This document shows, piece after piece, positions 1 to 4,909 of a stretch of DNA of 5,212 nucleotides (positions are counted from its first letter, which is position 1; each line of letters begins with the position of its first letter). The position numbers and the translations under genes were made by a program. The notes beneath the pieces are model-generated. The model was not told the DNA's origin, ran no database searches, and saw only the letters and a list, made by a program, of their open reading frames with translations. The DNA is from Robiginitomaculum sp. (lineage in GTDB: Bacteria > Pseudomonadota > Alphaproteobacteria > Caulobacterales > Maricaulaceae). The stretch is from NCBI GenBank assembly GCA_021647805.1, contig JAKITZ010000179.1:1-5212 (forward strand), written 5' to 3'.

Positions 1-1185
1 ATAATTGAGTCTGGCCTTACTTTAACAAATTCTGTTCATGGTATTTTACCAATAGTTTCTGCAAAACAAGGCTTGCAGGTTGTTCCGCAACCCGGCCAAG
101 GGCCAGTAAGTAGCTTACCAATAGTTCCAAATGGTCAAAAAAATACAATAATTTCGCAAGTAATACCGCAAATAAGCCCCGGTGAAAAACCGTTGGTGAA
201 TAGCCAAAGCCAAACAAATAGTGTGGTGCCAGCACCGGCAACGCCAGCGGTTACACCGCAACAAGGCACACAGGCAAATATCTTGAGCGCGGCGCAAGTA
301 TTGGCTGGAGCTGTGTTGCCGCCAGTTAAAAACGAACTTGTGGGGCCAGCGGCTTCGCGTCTTGAAAATCGCCGCACTTCAGTTAGCAACCCGCAATCGA
401 TAAACTCTGTGGCCTCTGCAACGGGGCAAAATATATCTGCAACCAGCTCGCAACCTCTTGTACCGGTTAATGGCTCTGGTGTGGCTCAAAGCGGACAACA
501 AATTACTGTAGTTAATAATATAATCGCCGCCGCAGTTTTGAATAATTCAGCAGCAATACCAGTGGCACCAATACCAGTGGCAACAGTACCTGTTGATACG
601 CAAAGCATGGTGCAATCGCGGGCAAGTGATTTTGGACTTAGCCTAGAGCCTGAAGTTGGCTCGTCTACACTTGCAAGCAAATCGACATCGCAAAGTTCTA
701 TTGGGCAAAACGCCGCTACGGCTAATCCAGCTCTTGCTACCAAAATCGGTGCTGAAACAGTGTCAAAATTTGCTGCCCGTTTGGCAATGCGTGCTGTCTC
801 TGGCGCCACAAAGTTTGAAATGCGGCTTGATCCTCCACAATTGGGACGCATTGAGGTAAAAATAGCGATGACTTCGGATAATCGGGTGCAGGCGGTTATG
901 ATCGTTGAAAACCCAGAGGTTTTCCAAGATCTGCAAAAGGGCGCGGATTCATTACGTAAGGCTCTGATACGCGAAGGGTTTGATCTCGGTTCAAACGATT
1001 TAGAGTTTCAGTTAAGTCAAGAAAATAATGGATCTGAACAGCAAACTGATGACAGCCAAGGTTCAGTTGATAATCAGGTTTTGGCACAAATAATGGCACA
1101 TACTTCATCTGATGACATACCTGATATTGATACTGGGTATGGTTATTGGCTGATGTCTGAACAACGTATTGATATAAGGGCTTAG
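1..1185 (+). CDS. fliK: Flagellar hook-length control protein FliK, 5' end outside the window
   Basis: FliK is exported by the flagellar type III apparatus, measures hook length and switches export from hook to filament subunits. The frame is open from base 1, so the gene begins left of the window; the TTG at 73 is an internal Leu codon, not a start. 394 residues are visible, numbered here from the first codon. Residues 1 to about 245 are low-complexity, rich in Q, S, A, V, P, N and T, as expected for the extended 'ruler' part. Residues about 252-340 are the conserved C-terminal Flg_hook domain, with FEMRLDPPQLGRIEVKI around 273-289 (the LxPxxLGxVxV signature) and a following amphipathic helix with LRKALIREGFDL. 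The C-terminal tail is acidic and Q-rich. A tandem five-residue repeat lies at 556-600. flgD starts 8 bases after the stop, so both are in one operon. The family call is secure from the C-terminal domain and the neighbours; the N-terminal part alone would not be recognisable. Confidence 0.93.
   Translation: MIESGLTLTNSVHGILPIVSAKQGLQVVPQPGQGPVSSLPIVPNGQKNTIISQVIPQISPGEKPLVNSQSQTNSVVPAPATPAVTPQQGTQANILSAAQVLAGAVLPPVKNELVGPAASRLENRRTSVSNPQSINSVASATGQNISATSSQPLVPVNGSGVAQSGQQITVVNNIIAAAVLNNSAAIPVAPIPVATVPVDTQSMVQSRASDFGLSLEPEVGSSTLASKSTSQSSIGQNAATANPALATKIGAETVSKFAARLAMRAVSGATKFEMRLDPPQLGRIEVKIAMTSDNRVQAVMIVENPEVFQDLQKGADSLRKALIREGFDLGSNDLEFQLSQENNGSEQQTDDSQGSVDNQVLAQIMAHTSSDDIPDIDTGYGYWLMSEQRIDIRA
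556..600 (+). repeat. Tandem 15-bp repeat in fliK (three units, third degenerate)
   Basis: Three consecutive 15-bp units at 556-570, 571-585 and 586-600 encode IPVAP, IPVAT and VPVDT. The first two units differ at one base (a 13-bp identical string AATACCAGTGGCA starts at 555 and again at 570); the third keeps the VPV pattern but has diverged in DNA. The unit length is a multiple of three, so gain or loss of a copy would keep frame. It lies in the low-complexity ruler part of FliK, where length changes are tolerated and could alter hook length. Confidence 0.75.
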
Positions 1186-1187
1186 GA
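1184..1187 (+). promoter_or_regulatory. Ribosome binding site of flgD overlapping the fliK stop
   Basis: AGGA begins inside the TAG stop of fliK (1183-1185) and lies six bases before the ATG of flgD. The overlap suggests translational coupling of flgD to fliK. It also supports the 1194 start. Confidence 0.65.
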
Positions 1188-1193
1188 AATAAA

Positions 1194-1862
1194 ATGTCAG
1201 CAATTACCTCAATTGGGCAAAGTGTTGCTCAAGCAAATCAAGCAGATGCAGCAAATGGTCTTGCAGAGAACTTTGATACATTCTTGACGTTATTAACGGC
1301 TCAATTGCAAAATCAAGATCCGCTAAGCCCACTTGATTCAACCGAATTCGTCGGTCAATTGGTGCAGTTCTCCGGTGTTGAGCAACAAATTGCCCAAAAC
1401 AAGAGTTTAGAAACACTGGTAAGTCAAAGTGCTGTTACTTCTTCTACGGCGGCGGTTTCATTCATCGGTAAAGAAGCAACGTTATCTATTAACACTGCTC
1501 CATTGCAAAATGGGCAGGCAAGTTGGTCTTATGCGCTGGATCGTCCGGCACTAACCAGCAATGTGGTTATATCTGACAGCAATGGCAAAGTGGTTTTTGA
1601 AACCACAGGTGAAACTGGAACTGGGTTGCAGCAATTTAATTGGGACGGCAAAGATAATGCCGGTGTGCAGCTTGATGATGGTGCATATACAATTCAAATT
1701 ACTTCTACAGATGATACAGGCCAAGCAGTTCCTGTTTCCACATCGGTAAAAGGTATTGTCACCGGTGTTGATTTTGCCGGTGACGAGCCGGCATTATTGA
1801 TGGGTACTATTCGAGTATCGTTTACCGATATTTTGTCAGTACGGCAGGTAAATGCCGTCTGA
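1194..1862 (+). CDS. flgD: Flagellar hook assembly (hook cap) protein FlgD
   Basis: FlgD forms the temporary cap at the growing hook tip and guides insertion of FlgE subunits; it is exported by the flagellar type III system and is absent from the finished flagellum. The 222-residue product has the typical family length. Near the N terminus is the FlgD signature FLTLLTAQLQNQDPLSPLD (residues 30-48), followed by TEFVGQLVQFSGVEQQ (50-65). The C-terminal half carries the FlgD Ig-like/tudor region: VVISDSNGKVVFE (124-136) and FNWDGKDNAGVQLDDGAY (148-165), the usual W-D-G-x-D-xx-G-xx-xxx-G-x-Y pattern. The ATG at 1194 is chosen because it has AGGA six bases upstream and gives the normal N-terminal length. 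It follows fliK by 8 bases and precedes flgE, the common order in alphaproteobacterial hook operons. No oddities were seen. Confidence 0.96.
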   Translation: MSAITSIGQSVAQANQADAANGLAENFDTFLTLLTAQLQNQDPLSPLDSTEFVGQLVQFSGVEQQIAQNKSLETLVSQSAVTSSTAAVSFIGKEATLSINTAPLQNGQASWSYALDRPALTSNVVISDSNGKVVFETTGETGTGLQQFNWDGKDNAGVQLDDGAYTIQITSTDDTGQAVPVSTSVKGIVTGVDFAGDEPALLMGTIRVSFTDILSVRQVNAV

Positions 1863-1879
1863 TACTAAAGTTATACTAG

Positions 1880-1901
1880 CAGGCACAGAATAGTTTGCCT
1901 G
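1880..1901. repeat. Short inverted repeat in the flgD-flgE gap
   Basis: CAGGCA (1880-1885) and TGCCTG (1896-1901) form a 6-bp perfect inverted repeat with a 10-base loop, extendable by one G-T pair. There is no T-tract after it, so it is a poor terminator candidate; it could be a weak mRNA hairpin or a protein-binding half-site pair. Function unknown and chance is possible. Confidence 0.35.
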
Positions 1902-1945
1902 TAACATAAATAGCAGAAGCTCCTCAATAATAAGCGTCAAACAAT

Positions 1946-1953
1946 AAAAGGAG
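1946..1953 (+). promoter_or_regulatory. Strong ribosome binding site of flgE
   Basis: AAAAGGAG lies seven bases before the ATG at 1961. It is the best Shine-Dalgarno match in the window, fitting a hook protein needed in many copies, and it fixes the flgE start. Confidence 0.8.
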
Positions 1954-1960
1954 CGCACAA

Positions 1961-3346
1961 ATGTCACTATATGCTGCATTAAATATCGGGGTTCAGGGAT
2001 TAAGAGCAAACGCAAGTGCCTTGTCCGGAATTTCCAATAATATCGCCAATATAAATACTGTTGGTTATAAACGAACCAGAACAGATTTTTCAGCCCTGGT
2101 CTCATCACAAACTGCTAATGTACTGGCCTCTGGTGGCGGAGTGTCAGCCGAAGGCCGTAGACAGGTATCACAACAAGGATTGATCCAATCTGCTTCCTCA
2201 ACCACAGACATGGCCATTGCCGGTAACGGTTTTTTTGCTGTTACCGAGCAAGCCGGCTCTACCGGAACTCAGCCTAATCTTCTTTATACTAGAGCCGGGG
2301 CTTTTAGTCCTGACGAGAGCGGAAATTTACGTAATTCTGCCGGTTATTATTTGCAAGGCTGGCAAGCCGAAGCTGATGGCAGTTTTAATACCAATTCGAC
2401 TAATACATCTGCTTTATCGACAGTTAATATTAGCAGTGTTAGCGGCGTGGCCGAGGCCAGCACGGCGCTTTCGTTAAATGGTAATTTACTGTCCACGCAA
2501 ACTATTTCTGCTAGTGCCGCAACCTATGACGGATCGATAAGTGCCAATAATATGGCTTCGGGCGCAGTAACTGCTGACTTTGAACGTTCGGTGCAGGTGT
2601 TTGATTCACTTGGCGGAGTTCGTAATTTGCGGATGGCATTCTTAAAAGATGCGACAGCGGCTAATACGTGGAATGTTGAAGTTTATGCTTCCCCAGCAAG
2701 TGATGTAGCTGGCGGTACTGGTTTGGTTGATGGACAATTAGCAACCGGAACTGTGGTGTTTAATGCCGATGGAACGATCAATTCAGCCGGATCAACATTG
2801 CCAACTTCGTTATCAATATTGGCTTCTGATTCTGGCGCGCCAGCGGCAGGTACGATTCGTTGGGCGGAAAGTGCAGGTATTGCTGCCCAGACTATTTCTC
2901 TGGGCTTGAACGGTACTAATGGGGTCGGTGGATTAACTCAATTTGATGCTAGTTCCGGGTTTAGTTCGGTAAATGTAAATGGCTCGGCATTTGGTAATTT
3001 AATAGGGGTTAGCATTGATCGTGAGGGATTTGTTTCAGCGAACTTTACTAATGGAGTTTCCCGTAAAATTTATCAATTACCGGTAGCAACATTTTCTAAC
3101 GCTAATGGTTTAACTGCTGCTGATGGTGGTGCTTATCAAGAAACCATACAATCAGGAGCTATGTCATTAAGAGAGGCTGGTCAATTAGCCGGTTCCATTG
3201 CTTCACAGTCATTGGAAGGCTCCAATGTGGATCTGGCTAAAGAGTTTACCGACCTGATTTCGGTGCAACGGGCTTATTCAGCATCATCGAAAATTATCAC
3301 TACTGCTGATGAAATGCTTGATGAGCTAATCAGGATCAAACGTTAA
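1961..3346 (+). CDS. flgE: Flagellar hook protein FlgE
   Basis: FlgE is the subunit of the hook, the flexible joint between basal body and filament; it is exported through the flagellar type III apparatus and polymerises under the FlgD cap. The product has 461 residues, longer than the enterobacterial protein (about 400) because of a larger middle part. The N-terminal rod/hook domain is clear: SLYAALNIGVQGLRANASAL (2-21), then SNNIANINTVGYKR (25-38), and DMAIAGNGFFAV (83-94). The middle (about 100-380) is rich in S, T, A, N and G, as usual for the surface-exposed hook domains. The C-terminal axial helix has the family hallmark SNVDLAKEFTDLISVQRAYSAS (421-442) and ends in TTADEMLDELIRIKR. There is no cysteine and no signal peptide, as expected for type III export. 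The start is fixed by AAAAGGAG seven bases upstream. A 98-base gap separates it from flgD and a long terminator-like hairpin begins seven bases after its stop. Confidence 0.97.
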   Translation: MSLYAALNIGVQGLRANASALSGISNNIANINTVGYKRTRTDFSALVSSQTANVLASGGGVSAEGRRQVSQQGLIQSASSTTDMAIAGNGFFAVTEQAGSTGTQPNLLYTRAGAFSPDESGNLRNSAGYYLQGWQAEADGSFNTNSTNTSALSTVNISSVSGVAEASTALSLNGNLLSTQTISASAATYDGSISANNMASGAVTADFERSVQVFDSLGGVRNLRMAFLKDATAANTWNVEVYASPASDVAGGTGLVDGQLATGTVVFNADGTINSAGSTLPTSLSILASDSGAPAAGTIRWAESAGIAAQTISLGLNGTNGVGGLTQFDASSGFSSVNVNGSAFGNLIGVSIDREGFVSANFTNGVSRKIYQLPVATFSNANGLTAADGGAYQETIQSGAMSLREAGQLAGSIASQSLEGSNVDLAKEFTDLISVQRAYSASSKIITTADEMLDELIRIKR

Positions 3347-3352
3347 TAGGGG

Positions 3353-3400
3353 TTAGGAAAACCGCTTAGTCCTTAATTGGATTGAGCGGTATTTTCCTAA
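3353..3400 (+). terminator. Long terminator hairpin after flgE, possibly bidirectional
   Basis: The hairpin starts seven bases after the flgE stop. Outer arms TTAGGAAAA (3353-3361) and TTTTCCTAA (3392-3400) pair over 9 bp. Inner arms CCGCTTA (3362-3368) and TGAGCGG (3383-3389) pair over 7 bp with one G-T pair. GTCC (3369-3372) pairs with GGAT (3379-3382), again with one G-T. The loop is TTAATT and the only interruption is a TA bulge (3390-3391). The GC-rich inner stem is followed by TATTTT, which can serve as the U-tract on the + strand; the AAAA before it would serve on the - strand. It should end the hook-gene transcript and insulate sciP. Confidence 0.8.
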
Positions 3401-3411
3401 AATTGGATTGA
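3375..3411. repeat. Direct repeat AATTGGATTGA, two copies
   Basis: The 11-bp string AATTGGATTGA occurs at 3375-3385, inside the loop and right arm of the flgE terminator, and again at 3401-3411 directly after it. The copies start 26 bases apart. It may be a leftover of a local duplication. No function can be assigned. Confidence 0.5.
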
Positions 3412-3516
3412 ATTATTTACAGGCAATTTTACCAGCTTCTTTTGCTAGATGTTTAAGCCTTGTGGTTATGGTGCATCTTCCAAAGGCAAAAAGCCTGAAA
3501 AATAAAAACAATAAAT

Positions 3517-3520
3517 GGAA
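3517..3520 (+). promoter_or_regulatory. Ribosome binding site that decides the sciP start
   Basis: GGAA lies eight bases before the ATG at 3529. The alternative in-frame ATG at 3520 overlaps this site and has no other purine-rich sequence at a usable distance, so translation more likely starts at 3529. The match is short, so the site is weak. Confidence 0.5.
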
Positions 3521-3528
3521 TGTGTAAT

Positions 3529-3801
3529 ATGGGTTACGAACGCAAAGAACGCGAAACAATGATTTTGGGGCCGGATGGTGCTCCGCTTACATTGGCTGAT
3601 CTACCAAAACCAACAACTCGCCGCTGGGTAATACGTCGCAAAGCCGAAGTAGTTGCAGCAGTTCGTGGCGGGTTGCTTACTCTTGAAGATGCCTGTGTTA
3701 GGTACCGATTAACGGTTGAAGAGTTTCTTGGCTGGCAACAATCTATCGACCGTTATGGTTTAGCTGGTTTACGGGCGACAAGAGTTCAAGAATACCGCTA
3801 A
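3529..3801 (+). CDS. sciP: SciP (DUF1153), small CtrA inhibitory protein
   Basis: In Caulobacter, SciP binds the cell-cycle regulator CtrA and stops it activating transcription, which limits CtrA-dependent genes (including flagellar ones) to a part of the cycle; direct DNA binding has also been reported. The product is 90 residues, the usual family size, from the chosen start. Highly conserved features are the N terminus MGYERKERETMILGPDG (1-17), LTLADLP (20-26), RRWVIRRKAEVVAAVRGG (31-48) and the helix-turn-helix-like part LTLEDACVRYRLTVEEFLGW (50-69), ending in GLAGLRATRVQEYR. An ATG three codons upstream (3520) would add MCN; it is disfavoured because family members as I recall them begin MGYERKE, and because the only Shine-Dalgarno-like sequence suits 3529. 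The gene is free-standing: a terminator precedes it by 128 bases and a hairpin follows. Its place among hook genes and fliF matches the Caulobacter setting and supports the same role here. Confidence 0.93.
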   Translation: MGYERKERETMILGPDGAPLTLADLPKPTTRRWVIRRKAEVVAAVRGGLLTLEDACVRYRLTVEEFLGWQQSIDRYGLAGLRATRVQEYR

Positions 3802-3837
3802 GTCACAATTTTGTTTGAGAAATATTTATTATTGCGT

Positions 3838-3869
3838 GCCCATTGTTACTGGAATTAGTAATAATGGGT
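3838..3869 (+). other. Long hairpin directly upstream of the methyltransferase start
   Basis: CCCATTGTTACT (3839-3850) pairs with AGTAATAATGGG (3857-3868) over 12 bp with one G-T pair and a six-base loop GGAATT; a further G-T pair (3838-3869) can close it. It begins 37 bases after the sciP stop and ends nine bases before the ATG at 3878. There is no T-tract, so it is not a standard intrinsic terminator. It could protect the 3' end of the sciP transcript, hinder ribosome access to the next gene, or be a palindromic operator. In the position where a Shine-Dalgarno sequence would lie, the only G-rich bases are in its right arm. Confidence 0.6.
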
Positions 3870-3877
3870 CGTAAATA

Positions 3878-4696
3878 ATGGATTTATCAAATTTTCTTTC
3901 CCGCAGGGAGCAGGAGCGAGAGTGGCACTATGCCAATGGTTTTGGCAATGGTGATTCTAAGACCAATGGCGAGTACCTATGTTTTGATTATTTTCTAAAA
4001 ACCAAATTGAGTTTGTTTTTGGACGTGGGTGCTAATAAGGGCATTTTCACCAAGCGAGCGTTAGAGCAATACCCTGATTTACCTTTGCTGGCTTTTGAGC
4101 CTAATCCAGTCATTCAAGGAAAATTACAAACAGCTATTGGTTTAGGATCAAAAGCCAAAGCGTTTCAATTGGGTTTAGATGAGCTCGAAGGGCAAGATGT
4201 TTCATTTTTTGTTCACCCAAAACACCATGAGACCTCGTCTCTTTCACCTCGCAAGTTGATGACCAGTAGATTTCAAGATGACATGCATGAAATTACTGTG
4301 TCGGTGAAAACTTTAGATGGCGTTTTGTCGGCAGAATCAGTTGATTTGACAAATATTTTTATCAAAATAGATACTGAAGGCCATGAGGCTGGAGTGATGC
4401 GTGGTGCCAAATCCGTATTAGAGGAAGCAGAGCAAGCCGCAATACTATTCGAATACTCTTTTGCGTGGATTGAATCCAAAGAAACGATCGAAGATAATTT
4501 CCAATTCTTGAATGACCTTGGCTTTGACTTTTATCGGGTATTGCCGGTTGGCCTTGAAAATTTACGTTTTATCACTCGTGATATGTCCAGTATTCAATAT
4601 TGTAATTACATGGCGGTAAAAGGTCATGATTTTGAAAACTGCGAAAAATTGAGCGTTGCAAGCCCTTTGGGCATTAACCCGTTGATTTTGATATAA
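3878..4696 (+). CDS. FkbM-family SAM-dependent methyltransferase
   Basis: This is a 272-residue protein with the Methyltransf_21 (FkbM) pattern. SAM-binding motif I is FLDVGANKGIFTKRA (47-61, core DVGANxG), followed by the acidic motif LLAFEPNP (70-77), KTLDGVL (144-150), and the family signature FIKIDTEGHEAGVMRGA (161-177) followed by ILFEY. FkbM enzymes are mostly O-methyltransferases acting on sugars or natural products; the substrate here cannot be read. There is no signal peptide or membrane segment, so it should be cytoplasmic. The N-terminal 40 residues are charged and outside the core. The ATG at 3878 is the only usable start: a TAA lies in frame six bases upstream, and no Shine-Dalgarno sequence is visible. 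Placement between sciP and fliF suggests, but does not show, a role in modifying a flagellar or surface glycan. Base composition looks like that of the neighbours, so recent transfer is not indicated. Confidence 0.9.
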   Translation: MDLSNFLSRREQEREWHYANGFGNGDSKTNGEYLCFDYFLKTKLSLFLDVGANKGIFTKRALEQYPDLPLLAFEPNPVIQGKLQTAIGLGSKAKAFQLGLDELEGQDVSFFVHPKHHETSSLSPRKLMTSRFQDDMHEITVSVKTLDGVLSAESVDLTNIFIKIDTEGHEAGVMRGAKSVLEEAEQAAILFEYSFAWIESKETIEDNFQFLNDLGFDFYRVLPVGLENLRFITRDMSSIQYCNYMAVKGHDFENCEKLSVASPLGINPLILI

Positions 4697-4703
4697 TCAA
4701 AAT
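4685..4703 (+). terminator. AT-rich inverted repeat across the methyltransferase stop, weak terminator candidate
   Basis: ATTTTGAT (4685-4692) and ATCAAAAT (4696-4703) form a perfect 8-bp inverted repeat with a three-base loop, spanning the TAA stop (4694-4696). The stem has only one G-C pair on each side and only GTTGTTT follows, so termination would be weak. A regulatory palindrome or chance in AT-rich DNA are alternatives. Confidence 0.3.
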
Positions 4704-4827
4704 GTTGTTTAGCTAGGTGTTTTGAGCATAAAAATTACTTATTTCTTTTCCAAAAGGTTAATTTGATTTTCTTTGTTTACCTTTTCAGTACTTTTTATTG
4801 CAGTTACAGCAAGATGAAACCGTTTTG

Positions 4828-4843
4828 TTAAGCACTCATTTAC
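4828..4843 (+). promoter_or_regulatory. Near-consensus CtrA box upstream of fliF
   Basis: TTAA (4828-4831), seven bases, then TTTAC (4839-4843) matches the CtrA consensus TTAA-N7-TTAAC with one mismatch. It lies 66 bases before the fliF start codon. CtrA control of fliF is established in Caulobacter, and sciP in this window implies that a CtrA system exists. One-mismatch matches arise fairly often in AT-rich DNA, so this is suggestive only. Confidence 0.45.
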
Positions 4844-4870
4844 GATGAAGTGGGTAAAACCTGCCTAGTA

Positions 4871-4891
4871 GGTCGATTGTTCCGGTCGATT
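4871..4891. repeat. Direct repeat GGTCGATT, two copies, before fliF
   Basis: GGTCGATT occurs at 4871-4878 and 4884-4891, 13 bases start to start, 19-39 bases before the fliF start codon and downstream of the CtrA-like box. The spacing is a little over one helical turn. It could be a binding site for a regulator (in Caulobacter the repressor/activator FlbD binds near the fliF start), but the sequence alone does not identify one. Confidence 0.4.
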
Positions 4892-4909
4892 CAGTAGCGG
4901 GTATCACAA

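Larger units (their letters stand above)
4697..4909 (+). promoter_or_regulatory. Intergenic region expected to hold the fliF promoter
   Basis: This 213-base, AT-rich gap carries no credible coding sequence; the only ATG-started frames are a few codons long. It is the natural place for the fliF promoter because fliF heads its own operon in related bacteria. Visible elements are a near-consensus CtrA box at 4828-4843 and a direct repeat of GGTCGATT at 4871-4891. I see no convincing sigma-54 (GG-N10-GC) promoter. A -35/-10 pair cannot be placed with confidence. Confidence 0.5.

Noticed and set aside
73..75. TTG at 73 as the fliK start codon
   Set aside because: The same frame is open back to base 1 with protein of the same composition, and no Shine-Dalgarno sequence precedes the TTG. 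The gene is cut by the window edge instead.
17..851. Open frames on the - strand within fliK (for example 17-241, 135-389 and 486-851)
   Set aside because: They overlap a well supported fliK frame, have no ribosome binding sites I can see and resemble no known protein; they are antisense shadows of a low-complexity gene.
1881..1898. Sigma-54 promoter before flgE (AGGCAC ... TTTGC)
   Set aside because: Both half-elements look right, but the GG to GC distance is 15 bases rather than the fixed 12, which sigma-54 does not tolerate.
2217..2477. Second + strand frame inside flgE
   Set aside because: It lies fully within flgE in another frame, with no recognisable product; flgE shows the conserved hook protein motifs throughout.
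3422..3436. Sigma-54 promoter before sciP (GGCAA ... AGC)
   Set aside because: The GG to GC distance is 13 instead of 12 and the -12 element lacks TTGC.
4273..4479. - strand frame inside the methyltransferase gene
   Set aside because: It overlaps the conserved FkbM motifs on the other strand and has no supporting signals.
3878..4696. Methyltransferase gene as a recent horizontal insertion
   Set aside because: Its base composition looks like that of its neighbours, and no transposase, target duplication or tRNA is nearby.
4814..4868. Tiny ATG-started frames before fliF (4814-4831 and 4845-4868) as leader peptides
   Set aside because: They encode 5 and 7 residues with no good ribosome binding site and are expected by chance.
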